Of a stretch of 37,394 bases of DNA, positions 17,648 to 25,512 are shown one piece after another (positions within the stretch are counted from its first letter, which is position 1; the number at the start of each line of letters is the position of its first letter). Source of the DNA: JAQIBY01 sp964418565 (GTDB taxonomy: Bacteria; Bacteroidota; Bacteroidia; Bacteroidales; ML635J-15); assembly GCA_964418565.1 (NCBI GenBank), contig CAYQMB010000018.1, positions 1-37,394 on the forward strand, read 5' to 3'. The translations under genes were made by a program, and so were the position numbers. Below the pieces are notes generated by a model that had not been told where the DNA came from, searched no databases, and was given only the letters and a program-made list of their open reading frames with translations.

Positions 17648-18337
17648 CTAATCGACAATTTTTTGATTTTTCAACAGCGTAATCATTTTATCAAATATCT
17701 CGTCAGCTTTCATCATGTTGCCGTCATCATCGCTACAATCAAGCATTTGCAGTCCTTCTTCACGCTTTGCAATCAACTTATACATATTACGAACCGTTAC
17801 CTGAAAGCGCATATCTGCTTCATGAATATCCCCTTTTCCATTGAGGTAATCCCGCTCTGTGCCCTGACGGTTTTGCGACAACCGACTTTCCACAAAAGAC
17901 AAAGGGACGTTCAGAAACAAGCTCATGTCAGGTTTGGGGATGGTAAAATAATCAAATTCTGTACGCAGAATCCAGTTCATGAGATTCATTTGTTCAGCCG
18001 GGTTATCAAATTTGGCACACTGATAAGCAATGTTGGAATACACATACCTGTCAACCAGAACAAATTTATTGTCTTTTCGCCACCGGTTAATCAGCTCTGC
18101 GGCATCACCCTGATCGCCGGCAAACAACAGGGCCACAAGGTAAGGATTAACATCATCGTTTTCACCCAGGTCTCCACGGAGAAATTTTGCAATAAGCTCC
18201 CCATACACCGGTGTATGGGTACGCGGAAAGTGGATGTATTCATGGCTGACATCCTTCATTTCAAGCCAGTTTCTCAGCATGTTTACCTGAGTAGACTTGC
18301 CGGAACCGTCCAGACCTTCAATCACGAGAAATTTCAT
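17648..18337 (-). CDS. tmk: Thymidylate kinase
   Basis: Tmk phosphorylates dTMP to dTDP with ATP for DNA synthesis. From the ATG at 18337 the protein has 229 residues; the TTG two codons upstream is less likely. The P loop is GLDGSGKST near the N-terminus, followed by the FPRTHTPVYGELI substrate-binding segment and the DRYVYSNIAYQ motif (Asp-Arg-Tyr). The lid region runs from about residue 145 to 165 and includes SRLSQNRQGTERDYL. Length is slightly longer than the usual 205-215. It is divergent from folP with only 53 bases between them. The gene is followed on the same strand by the DoxX operon after an 87-base gap with its own candidate promoter. Confidence 0.95.
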   Translation of the reverse strand: MKFLVIEGLDGSGKSTQVNMLRNWLEMKDVSHEYIHFPRTHTPVYGELIAKFLRGDLGENDDVNPYLVALLFAGDQGDAAELINRWRKDNKFVLVDRYVYSNIAYQCAKFDNPAEQMNLMNWILRTEFDYFTIPKPDMSLFLNVPLSFVESRLSQNRQGTERDYLNGKGDIHEADMRFQVTVRNMYKLIAKREEGLQMLDCSDDDGNMMKADEIFDKMITLLKNQKIVD

Positions 18338-18390
18338 ATGCAATGAATTTGTATTAATTTTATCACGCTCAACAAAGATGCTTAAAAAAA

Positions 18391-19251
18391 ATGTTTGATC
18401 AAAGATATCAGATTAATGCCGGAGGAAAACTTATCAGTTTTGATAAGGTAAAAATAATGGGCATAGTGAATGTAACCCCTGACTCATTTTATGATGGTGG
18501 CAAATACAAGCACAGGGATGGTATAAAAAAGCGCATCAGTCAGGTAATAAACGAGGGTGCTGACATCATAGATATTGGCGGCATGTCAACACGTCCCGGC
18601 GCAGAAATGATTTCACCCTCTGAGGAATGGGAACGGCTGGAGCCTGCACTCGAAGCAATCCGCGAATCATCGGCCGGCATTCCCGTTTCTGTTGACACCT
18701 TTCGCTCAGAAATTGCCGACAAGGCCATCAGCAGATTCAATGCCGGCATTGTTAATGACATTTCTGGCGGACAACTGGATAAAAGCATGTTTGATTTCAT
18801 TGCAGATAAACAGGTTCCCTATGTGTTAATGCATATGCAGGGGACCCCGGCAGACATGCAAAAAAACCCGCAGTATGAGGATGTCATTGGAGATGTGATA
18901 CGTTTTTTTCATAAACGCATTGCCATTCTGCGCGACAAAGGTGTGCATGACATCATTATTGATCCCGGATTTGGTTTTGGCAAAAACCCGGACCATAACT
19001 ACGAATTGTTTCGATACCTGGAGCGTTTCAGCATTTTCGAATGTCCGGTACTCACGGGCCTCTCCCGAAAAAGCATGATAACACGGCTATTGAACCTTTC
19101 TCCCGCAGAGAGCCTGAATGGCACCACTGCCTTGCACAGCATTGCCATTGAAAACGGCAGCAATATTTTGCGTGTGCATGATGTGGCCGCTGCAAAACAA
19201 GTTGTTACCATTATGGAAAAGATCAATGCCAGTTCAAATAAAAACTGGTGA
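18391..19251 (+). CDS. folP: Dihydropteroate synthase
   Basis: FolP condenses 6-hydroxymethyl-7,8-dihydropterin pyrophosphate with p-aminobenzoate in folate synthesis and is the sulfonamide target. This 286-residue TIM barrel shows MGIVNVTPDSFYDGG (loop 1, residues 24-38), DIIDIGGMSTRPGAE (loop 2), PVSVDTFRSEIADKAI, the NDISGG turn, LMHMQGTP, IDPGFGFGKNPDHNYEL with the pterin-binding Asp and Lys region, and the closing GLSRKSM motif. All catalytic motifs are intact. It is the first gene of a plus-strand unit with cdaA and a TIGR01777 protein, and its start lies 53 bases from the divergent tmk start. The folP-cdaA pairing is a recurrent Bacteroidota arrangement. Confidence 0.96.
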   Translation: MFDQRYQINAGGKLISFDKVKIMGIVNVTPDSFYDGGKYKHRDGIKKRISQVINEGADIIDIGGMSTRPGAEMISPSEEWERLEPALEAIRESSAGIPVSVDTFRSEIADKAISRFNAGIVNDISGGQLDKSMFDFIADKQVPYVLMHMQGTPADMQKNPQYEDVIGDVIRFFHKRIAILRDKGVHDIIIDPGFGFGKNPDHNYELFRYLERFSIFECPVLTGLSRKSMITRLLNLSPAESLNGTTALHSIAIENGSNILRVHDVAAAKQVVTIMEKINASSNKNW

Positions 19252-19290
19252 TTTAATATTTCATTAAAAATTTATATCTTCGGCATTCCT

Positions 19291-20070
19291 ATGATGCACG
19301 CATTTATCAGTGTCCGCTTTCTTGACATTGTTGACATATTTCTGGTTGCTTTCCTCCTGTATCAGTTGTATATGTTGATCAGAGGAACTGTGGCCATACG
19401 GATTTTCATCGGAATCATGTCCATCTATTTCTTTTGGCTGATTGTAAAGGCAATGAATATGGAGTTGCTCGGCTCAATTTTAGGGCAGGTTATCGGAGTT
19501 GGAGTAATAGCCTTGCTGATTGTCTTCCAGCAGGAAATCCGGCAATTTTTGCTCATGATTGGCAACCAGAAATTCATCAACCAGCACTTGCCCTTTATAC
19601 GTTTTTTCAGGCGTAGCAGTCCAATAGCCAAATCACAGATAGAAACAATTGTTCAGGCATGTGAGTATCTTGCAGAAAATTATATTGGCGGCTTGATTGT
19701 CATATCCCGTCATTCCGACCTGAAAACTCACATCAGCAGCGGAGAGATTATCAATGCAGACATATCAGAGAGACTCATCGGAAACATTTTTTACAAAAAT
19801 GCGCCCTTGCATGACGGGGCCATCATTATCGTAAAGGAGAAAATCAGGGCTGCCGGCTGTGTTTTACCCGTTTCCCAAAATCAGGACATTCCCAAAAAAA
19901 TGGGATTACGGCACCGGGCCGGGATTGGAATGACTGAACGTACCGACAGCATTGTCATTATTATTTCAGAACAAACCGGCGAAATAAGTGTTTCCAAGGA
20001 AGGGAAGATATATACAATAAAGACAAGCGAACGACTAAACAAGTTTTTAATCAAGGAGGTAGGTCAATGA
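19291..20070 (+). CDS. cdaA: Diadenylate cyclase CdaA (DacA)
   Basis: CdaA makes the second messenger cyclic di-AMP from two ATP and is membrane-anchored. The 259-residue protein has three N-terminal transmembrane helices (about 11-30, 34-53 and 62-80), a short linker, then the DAC (DisA_N) domain (about 110-245). The two catalytic signatures are present: HDGA (DGA at 175-177) and GLRHRAGIGMTE (RHR at 207-209), with an acidic ERTDS after it. Start is the first of two adjacent ATG codons. It lies 39 bases after folP, and its stop overlaps the next start in an ATGA. The CdaR regulator and glmM, which accompany cdaA in Firmicutes, are not here. Confidence 0.95.
   Translation: MMHAFISVRFLDIVDIFLVAFLLYQLYMLIRGTVAIRIFIGIMSIYFFWLIVKAMNMELLGSILGQVIGVGVIALLIVFQQEIRQFLLMIGNQKFINQHLPFIRFFRRSSPIAKSQIETIVQACEYLAENYIGGLIVISRHSDLKTHISSGEIINADISERLIGNIFYKNAPLHDGAIIIVKEKIRAAGCVLPVSQNQDIPKKMGLRHRAGIGMTERTDSIVIIISEQTGEISVSKEGKIYTIKTSERLNKFLIKEVGQ
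20053..20060 (+). promoter_or_regulatory. Canonical Shine-Dalgarno site inside the end of cdaA
   Basis: AAGGAGGT sits 6 bases before the ATG at 20067 of the TIGR01777 gene, within the last codons of cdaA. It is a full match to the classical anti-Shine-Dalgarno. Other starts in this window have at best weak matches, as expected in Bacteroidota, so this site stands out and supports the start chosen. Confidence 0.6.
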
Positions 20071-20942
20071 TCATTGCTATCACCGGGTCAAGCGGTTTTA
20101 TCGGGCAATATGCCAAACAGCATTTTATCACTCAGGGACAAAAAGTTATCAGTGTCCCGCGGGAAGTGTTGTATCATACCGAAAGCCTGACAAATCTTCT
20201 TGAAGGTGTTGATGTTGTCATTCACCTTGCAGGATTCCCCATTACCAAACGGTGGACTCCCGTAAACAAGCGAAAAATATACAACAGCCGGGCAAAAACC
20301 AGCCACAATTTAGCCGAAGCAGTAAACCAGGCAAAAAACCCACCCCGTTTGATTATAAGCACATCTGCAATAGGCATTTACAACAACATTCATTACCATG
20401 ATGAGGACAGTAAGGATTATGCCGATAACTTTTTAGGTGAAGTATGCAAAGCCTGGGAAGCCCCATTTCAACACCTGCATTCAGATAAAACCCGTGTTGT
20501 CATTCCCAGACTTGGCGTGATTATCGGTCCCGGCAGCCTGATCAAAAGCCTGTTAAACCTATTCAAAACCGGACTCGGTGGCAAAATAGGCCATGGTGAA
20601 TATCCCATGCCCTTTATCCATATCGAGGATTTGCTCCACTTTTATGACGAGGCAATTGAAAATGATAACTACTCCGATATTTATAACCTTGTTGCACCAG
20701 CCATTATCACCAACGAAGAATTTACTAAAGCATTTGCCGATGCGTTAAACAAAAAGGCTCCTTTCAGCATCCCACCGGTGGCAATCAATCTGATCTTTGG
20801 CAAAGGACTCATGACCATCATCAACAACCCCATTGTCATCCCCAAACGTTTACTGGAAGCAGGATTCAGATACAAAAAAGACCAAATCGATGATGCCATA
20901 AAAACCAGTCTTAGTGAACTCAACAAAAATAAAAAGCAATAA
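20067..20942 (+). CDS. TIGR01777 family NAD(P)-dependent epimerase-like protein
   Basis: This 291-residue protein is an extended short-chain dehydrogenase/reductase of the TIGR01777 (YfcH/SulA-like) group. The nucleotide-binding motif is ITGSSGFIG at residues 5-13. The family-specific VIHLAGFPITKRWT stretch (about 50-63) follows, and after it STSAIGIYN and the PRLGVIIGPGS motif. The C-terminal DUF1731-like tail holds the PIVIPKRLLEAGFRY signature. The classical YxxxK is not well conserved, which is normal for this group, and no specific substrate is established. The 4-base overlap with cdaA and a strong ribosome binding site show it is cotranslated with cdaA. A link to cyclic di-AMP is not supported by the sequence. 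Confidence 0.9.
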   Translation: MIIAITGSSGFIGQYAKQHFITQGQKVISVPREVLYHTESLTNLLEGVDVVIHLAGFPITKRWTPVNKRKIYNSRAKTSHNLAEAVNQAKNPPRLIISTSAIGIYNNIHYHDEDSKDYADNFLGEVCKAWEAPFQHLHSDKTRVVIPRLGVIIGPGSLIKSLLNLFKTGLGGKIGHGEYPMPFIHIEDLLHFYDEAIENDNYSDIYNLVAPAIITNEEFTKAFADALNKKAPFSIPPVAINLIFGKGLMTIINNPIVIPKRLLEAGFRYKKDQIDDAIKTSLSELNKNKKQ

Positions 20943-20968
20943 TAATCCCTCACAGGCAACCAATTTAC

Positions 20969-20999
20969 TTTTAAAAGAGTCTTAAAAATAGTATCTTTG
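20969..20999 (+). promoter_or_regulatory. Putative promoter for the first DUF6252-like lipoprotein gene
   Basis: TATCTTTG (20992-20999) matches TAnnTTTG completely, and TTTT lies 19 bases upstream at the -33 position. Transcription would begin about 15-17 bases before the ATG at 21022. It separates the lipoprotein gene from the folP-cdaA unit. Confidence 0.5.
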
Positions 21000-21021
21000 C
21001 TACTCTGAAAAGAATACAATT

Positions 21022-21885
21022 ATGAAAAAACGCAATTTACTTATCCTTATTTCCGCCATTATATTAACCGGATTCTTTTTCACTGCCTGTGAAGACGAAC
21101 CGGCGGATACTAACCGTCCATTAATGACGGCACTGGTAGAGGGAAGCACATGGCGCAGTCCTGAACCCAACGCAAGGGTTTCAGACAATCAGATTATTGT
21201 TTACGGAACATCGGCTGACGGACAATCCATTCAAATCACAGTATATGACGGGGAAAAAGGTGTATACACGCTTAATGCTGCTAACCTTCATGAAGGAACC
21301 CTCACACCAAACACCAGCAGTTACGCCGAAATTTACTCTACCAGCAACCACAGCGACGGAAGCGGTCAGGTCAGAATTTCATCCATAAATGAAGATGATC
21401 GGACAATTTCAGGAAGCTTTAACTTCAGGGCGTATAAACAAGATGGAGGATACAAAAATGTCACAAATGGTGAGTTTACCAAAGTACCGTATAAATACAT
21501 TAACACCTCCGATACTACCTCTGTGGTAAATGTTTTAACTGCCATCGTCGATGGGGATGATTTCACTGCAGCCAACATTTCAGCCGCTGACAGCAGCGAT
21601 ATCATTCATATAACAGGCTCGCTTGATGAAGCTTTCGAAAGCATTACACTGGAGATTCCCAACACCCTTGGCGGTGGTGCTCACAGTATTGATCCAAACA
21701 ATGGCCCGGTTATGGCTTTCTACCAGGAAGGTCTGAGCAATTACCCCGCAGTAGCAGGATCAACCACCATATCGGAACATGATACAGAAAACAACATTAT
21801 TAAAGGATCTTTCTTTTTTAATGTGGAAGACAATGACGATCAAACGATTGAAATCTCAGGTGGTTATTTTGAAGTACAATATTAA
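21022..21885 (+). CDS. Lipoprotein with two DUF6252-like units
   Basis: This 287-residue protein has a lipoprotein signal peptide (hydrophobic 5-21, then FFTAC with Cys23) and an acidic linker. Two similar beta-rich units follow. Unit one (about 33-155) starts RPLMTALVEGSTWRS and has an IIVYGTSADGQSIQI strand and an ISGSFNF strand. Unit two (about 166-287) starts VVNVLTAIVDGDDFTA and has an IIHITGSLDEAFESI strand and an IKGSFFF strand. The layout (A-x-V-x-G-x-x-(W/F), then a strand with G, then G-S/T-F) resembles the DUF6252 family of Bacteroidota surface lipoproteins, whose function is unknown. It has its own promoter, ends at a strong terminator, and is followed by a paralogue. Confidence 0.75.
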   Translation: MKKRNLLILISAIILTGFFFTACEDEPADTNRPLMTALVEGSTWRSPEPNARVSDNQIIVYGTSADGQSIQITVYDGEKGVYTLNAANLHEGTLTPNTSSYAEIYSTSNHSDGSGQVRISSINEDDRTISGSFNFRAYKQDGGYKNVTNGEFTKVPYKYINTSDTTSVVNVLTAIVDGDDFTAANISAADSSDIIHITGSLDEAFESITLEIPNTLGGGAHSIDPNNGPVMAFYQEGLSNYPAVAGSTTISEHDTENNIIKGSFFFNVEDNDDQTIEISGGYFEVQY

Positions 21886-21910
21886 TCTCACACATTCATA
21901 AACAGATTAA

Positions 21911-21945
21911 AAGGTTGTCCGCTGGTTAGCGGACAGCCTTTTTTT
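21911..21945 (+). terminator. Rho-independent terminator between two paralogous lipoprotein genes
   Basis: A 13-bp stem (AAGGTTGTCCGCT with AGCGGACAGCCTT, one G.U pair) with loop GGTT is followed by seven T. It starts 26 bases after the stop of the upstream lipoprotein gene. It shares the GGcTGTCCG core with the hairpin at 3697-3730. Confidence 0.92.
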
Positions 21946-22014
21946 CATATCATGATAATCTTCATTTTTTTATTCCTGTAAAACTGCTTTTTTCGCAGTT
22001 CAAATAATTGAACC

Positions 22015-22421
22015 ATGCCAAATAAAAACATACTCCTACAGTGCGCCTTCTCTATGTTGATGTTGCTCAGCCTGATATCCTGTGAAAAAGCAAATATAGA
22101 CCGTCCGCTCATGACAGCTAATGTATCGGGTGAAGACTGGCGTTGCGCTGTACCAACAGCAAGCTTTTCAGACTCTGTGTTTGAGATCAGAGGAGAATCG
22201 CATGATGGGCTGACCATCGTCTTGCGTGTTAAAAGCCTCAACACAGGTAATTTCTCACTGACCAATTCAAAAGAAAACTCAGCCTGCCTGATTCCCAACA
22301 AAAGCCAGCATGCATATCATTATCGAAATGGCAAGCTAAGCAAGGAAAGTTATATCGCTATCACAAACATCAATAAAAAGAAACAGGAAATCAGCGGAAC
22401 ATTTTACTTTGAAGCCCACCA
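22015..22421 (+). CDS. DUF6252-like lipoprotein, paralogue of the preceding gene (cut by the assembly gap)
   Basis: The first 135 residues are visible before the run of N. They show a lipoprotein signal peptide ending in SLISC, then IDRPLMTANVSGEDWRC, an FEIRGESHDGLTIVL strand and an ISGTFYFEAH strand. These align with unit one of the upstream lipoprotein (RPLMTA, G-x-x-W-R, G-x-S-x-D-G, ISG-x-F-x-F), so the two arose by duplication. The C-terminus lies in the gap, so whether it has a second unit is unknown. A continuous frame across the N run into the transketolase gene is an artefact of the gap length (see findings). No good promoter was identified upstream; the gene follows the terminator at 21911-21945. 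Confidence 0.75.
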
Positions 22422-22521
22422 NNNNNNNNNNNNNNNNNNNNNNNNNNNNNNNNNNNNNNNNNNNNNNNNNNNNNNNNNNNNNNNNNNNNNNNNNNNNNNN
22501 NNNNNNNNNNNNNNNNNNNNN
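22422..22521. other. Assembly gap (100 N)
   Basis: Exactly 100 N, the usual placeholder for a scaffold join of unknown length. It hides the end of the second lipoprotein gene and the start of the transketolase N-subunit gene (roughly 75-80 residues are missing from the latter compared with the usual 275-285). More sequence could lie here. Confidence 0.99.
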
Positions 22522-23127
22522 CGCAGCGGGTATTTTAAACCCGCAGAGCTTGCCTCTTTCCGCAAAATCGACAGCCGTCTGCAGGGACACCCTACAACAC
22601 ATGAGGGCCTTCCAGGTGTGCGCATTGCTTCCGGTTCGCTCGGACAGGGTTTATCTGCCGCTGCAGGAGCAGCTCTGGCAAAAAAATTAAATAATAACGA
22701 CGCTTTGGTGTATTCACTCCATGGTGACGGAGAACTTCAGGAAGGCCAGATTTGGGAGGCAGCTATGTTTGCCGCAGCTAAAAAAACCGATAATTTAATT
22801 TCCACTATTGATTACAATGGCAAGCAAATTGATGGTCCTGTTGATGAGGTAATGCCGCTTGGTAATCTTAAAGCCAAATGGGAAAGTTTTGGCTGGGATG
22901 TGCTTACCTGTGAAAACGGCAATGATATGACATCTGTAATCAACATACTGAAAGAAGCCAAAACCCATACGGGAAAAGGCAAACCCGTAATGATTCTGAT
23001 GAAAACAGAAATGGGGTATGGAGTTGATTATATGATGGGAACCCATGCATGGCATGGCAAAGCACCCAATGACGAACAACTGAAACAGGCACTTGACCAG
23101 CTTGAAGAAACCATAGGAGATTATTAA
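22522..23127 (+). CDS. Transketolase N-terminal (thiamine pyrophosphate-binding) subunit, 5' end lost in gap
   Basis: The split transketolase N-subunit binds thiamine pyrophosphate and Mg, and with the C-subunit transfers two-carbon ketol units in the pentose phosphate pathway. The visible 201 residues include the GHPTTHEGLPGVRIASGSLGQGLS region (residues from this fragment's start about 26-46). They also include the cofactor motif GDGELQEGQIWEAAMFAA with the following DN, and the substrate-binding MKTEMGYGVDYM and THAWHGKAPN segments. The start is in the assembly gap. The TAA stop overlaps the ATG of the VWA gene by one base, so the two are cotranslated. The matching C-subunit is 1.4 kb downstream rather than directly adjacent. 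Confidence 0.93.
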   Translation, partial: RSGYFKPAELASFRKIDSRLQGHPTTHEGLPGVRIASGSLGQGLSAAAGAALAKKLNNNDALVYSLHGDGELQEGQIWEAAMFAAAKKTDNLISTIDYNGKQIDGPVDEVMPLGNLKAKWESFGWDVLTCENGNDMTSVINILKEAKTHTGKGKPVMILMKTEMGYGVDYMMGTHAWHGKAPNDEQLKQALDQLEETIGDY

Positions 23128-24551
23128 TGCGGCGTTTATTCCACATAGCGGTAATTGCTCTTTTCATGCTTATTACATCAGGCGTTGATGCCCAGCAGCG
23201 TATCATCACCGACAGCATTAACATGGACACAAGCACCGTTCGTAATCAGTCGAAACCGCTGACACGAATACTTTTCATTTTTGATTCATCCCAATCCATG
23301 CTTGGTCGTTGGGATGGCCGCAGAAAAATTGACGTGGCCAGAAATCTGCTTGGTGAGATTCTGGATTCTCTCAACACACTGAATGATGTTGAAATCGGAT
23401 TGCGGGTATATGGACATCAAAAACCTGTTCCACCGCAGGATTGCAGCGACACCAAACTGGAAGTTCCGTTTTCAGAAAATAATGTTGATGAGATAAAATA
23501 TGTTCTCGAAGGCCTGGTTGCAAAAGGTACAACACCCATTGCACGCTCCCTTGAGGAAGGCGCCTACGATTTTCCCGATGACGAGTTCAGCCGTAATATT
23601 ATCATTCTCATCACCGATGGTGTGGAAGCATGCGATGGTGACCCCTGCGCCGTATCACTTGCCCTGCAGCAAAAAGGCGTAATTCTGAAACCCTTCATCA
23701 TTGGGCTGGGGCTGGATGTGGAGCTCAGGGATGTATTTGATTGCGTCGGTTTTTATTTTGATGCTACCAGCAGCAAACAATTCAGACACGCTCTGAATGC
23801 TGTTGTTGATCAGGTAATGAATTTCACAAGTGTACAGGTTAACCTGCTGGATACGGAAGGTAAACCAACCGAAACCAATGTCACCATGAGTTTTCACGAT
23901 GAGTTGTCAGGCGACATTCGCTACAATTACATCCATACCATGAACGAAGAAGGCAAGCCCGATACGGTACTGCTGGATATCATGACAAAATACGACCTTC
24001 AGGTACATACAATTCCGCCGGTTTGGAAAGACAGTATTGTGCTTGAACCGGGCATTCACAACATCATTGAGCTGCCTGCACCACAGGGATATCTGAAAAC
24101 AAGCGTTGCCGGTGATAACCCTGCCGACAATGCCATTCAGGTTATCGTTCGTAAAAACGGTGAGATGAATACCTTAAATATTCAGGGTGGAAACAGTGTT
24201 CAGAAATACATAACCGGAACATACGATCTGGAATTTTTGAGTTTGCCACGCATTGTTATTGATGATGTGGAAATTTCTCAGAGCGATATCAGCAAAGTAG
24301 TAATACCGGAACCGGGAACAATAAAAATTGATTTTCAGGACCACCCCATTGGCAGTATTCTGCATGAAGAGGGTGATAAACAGGAAAAAATCCACACGCT
24401 GAATCCATACAAGAAAGAACTTGTATTACGCTTGCAACCCGGCACGTATAGGCTGGTTTACAGATATGCCAATGACAACAAGACCAAAAACAGTGTAGAA
24501 AAGCAATTTAAGATCAAATCAGGAAAAACCTTAATTGTAAAAACAGATTAA
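23127..24551 (+). CDS. Secreted von Willebrand factor type A domain protein
   Basis: This 474-residue protein has a signal peptide (residues 1-22, ending VDAQ) and a VWA domain (about 44-230). The MIDAS metal site is intact: DSSQS (D53, S55, S57), T136 in KGTTP and D164 in LITDG. Four cysteines (C106, C169, C174, C206) lie in the VWA domain and could form disulfides in the periplasm. The rest (about 235-474) is a set of beta-sandwich-like segments with PEGT/PAPQGYL-type motifs, ending FKIKSGKTLIVKTD. No membrane anchor is seen after the signal. It overlaps the transketolase N-subunit by one base, and its stop is one base before the C-subunit start. The family binds protein ligands through metal; the ligand here is unknown. 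Confidence 0.88.
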   Translation: MRRLFHIAVIALFMLITSGVDAQQRIITDSINMDTSTVRNQSKPLTRILFIFDSSQSMLGRWDGRRKIDVARNLLGEILDSLNTLNDVEIGLRVYGHQKPVPPQDCSDTKLEVPFSENNVDEIKYVLEGLVAKGTTPIARSLEEGAYDFPDDEFSRNIIILITDGVEACDGDPCAVSLALQQKGVILKPFIIGLGLDVELRDVFDCVGFYFDATSSKQFRHALNAVVDQVMNFTSVQVNLLDTEGKPTETNVTMSFHDELSGDIRYNYIHTMNEEGKPDTVLLDIMTKYDLQVHTIPPVWKDSIVLEPGIHNIIELPAPQGYLKTSVAGDNPADNAIQVIVRKNGEMNTLNIQGGNSVQKYITGTYDLEFLSLPRIVIDDVEISQSDISKVVIPEPGTIKIDFQDHPIGSILHEEGDKQEKIHTLNPYKKELVLRLQPGTYRLVYRYANDNKTKNSVEKQFKIKSGKTLIVKTD

Positions 24552-24552
24552 C

Positions 24553-25506
24553 ATGAAATCATTTGAAATACAAAACGTAAAAGATACCCGTTCCGGTTTT
24601 GGAGCAGGCCTCACCGAACTCGGAGCAAAAAACAAAGACGTTGTCGGATTGTGTGCGGACCTTACAGGCTCACTGAAAATGACTGAATTTGCAGAAAAAT
24701 ACCCCGATCGGTTTTTTCAGACCGGTATAGCAGAAGCCAATATGATGGGTGTAGCTGCCGGCATGACCACAGGTGGTAAAATTCCCTTTGCCGGCACATT
24801 TGCCAATTTTGCCACAGGCAGGGTATACGATCAGGTGCGTCAAAGCATTGCATACTCAGGCAAAAATGTAAAAATCTGCGCTTCCCACGCCGGTATCACG
24901 CTTGGCGAAGATGGCGCAACCCATCAGATCATGGAAGACATTGGCCTGATGAAAATGCTGCCGGGCATGATGGTTATCAACCCGTGCGATTTTAACCAGA
25001 CCAAAGCAGCTACTATGGCCATTGCTGATTATGAAGGCCCCGTTTACCTGCGTTTTGGCCGGCCAAAAGTGCCAAATTTCACACCGGAGAATCAGACATT
25101 TATCCCCGGCGAAGCTGTCCACCTCAACGAAGGAAGCGATCTCACCATCCTGGCTACGGGGCACATGGTGTGGAAAGCCATTGAAGCCGCCAAAGCTCTG
25201 GAAGAAAAAGGCATCTCCATTGACTTAATAAATATCCATACCATTAAACCTTTGGATAAAGAAAGCATCTTACAGTCAGTAAGCAAAACAGGTGCTGTGG
25301 TAACTGCGGAGGAACACCTGATGAATGGAGGCCTTGGTGACAGTGTTGCTCAGCTTCTCGGACATTACCTCCCCTGCCCTGTTGAAATGGTTGCAGTGGA
25401 TGATAAATTCGGAGAAAGCGGAAAACCAGAGGACCTGATGAAAAAATACGGTCTCGACACATCGGACATCATCGAAGCTGCCGAACGCGCCATAGCACGC
25501 AAATAA
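24553..25506 (+). CDS. Transketolase C-terminal subunit
   Basis: This 317-residue protein is the second half of split transketolase, with the pyrimidine-binding and C-terminal domains. The GIAEANMMG motif holds the Glu that activates the thiamine pyrophosphate pyrimidine ring. SHAGITLGEDGATHQ and PVYLRFGRPKVP complete the pyrimidine domain. The C-terminal transketolase_C domain starts near residue 185 (EGSDLTILATGHMVWKA) and holds EEHLMNGGLGDSVAQLL. It pairs with the N-subunit encoded 1.4 kb upstream. It starts one base after the VWA stop, and its stop is six bases before the sigma factor start. Length fits the family (about 310-330). It is clearly transketolase rather than 1-deoxyxylulose-5-phosphate synthase, because both subunits are split and short. 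Confidence 0.95.
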   Translation: MKSFEIQNVKDTRSGFGAGLTELGAKNKDVVGLCADLTGSLKMTEFAEKYPDRFFQTGIAEANMMGVAAGMTTGGKIPFAGTFANFATGRVYDQVRQSIAYSGKNVKICASHAGITLGEDGATHQIMEDIGLMKMLPGMMVINPCDFNQTKAATMAIADYEGPVYLRFGRPKVPNFTPENQTFIPGEAVHLNEGSDLTILATGHMVWKAIEAAKALEEKGISIDLINIHTIKPLDKESILQSVSKTGAVVTAEEHLMNGGLGDSVAQLLGHYLPCPVEMVAVDDKFGESGKPEDLMKKYGLDTSDIIEAAERAIARK

Positions 25507-25512
25507 AATATA

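Noticed and set aside
17633..18346. 237-residue frame on the plus strand
   Set aside because: It is the antisense shadow of tmk, whose P loop and DRY motif are intact.
18400..18407. TATCTTTG on the minus strand as a tmk promoter
   Set aside because: It lies inside the folP coding sequence and has no -33 match at the right spacing, so it may be chance.
21982..22000. AACTGC-TTTTTTC-GCAGTT hairpin before the second lipoprotein
   Set aside because: A six-base stem with T in the loop and no T tail; too weak to be a terminator or to call a regulatory site.
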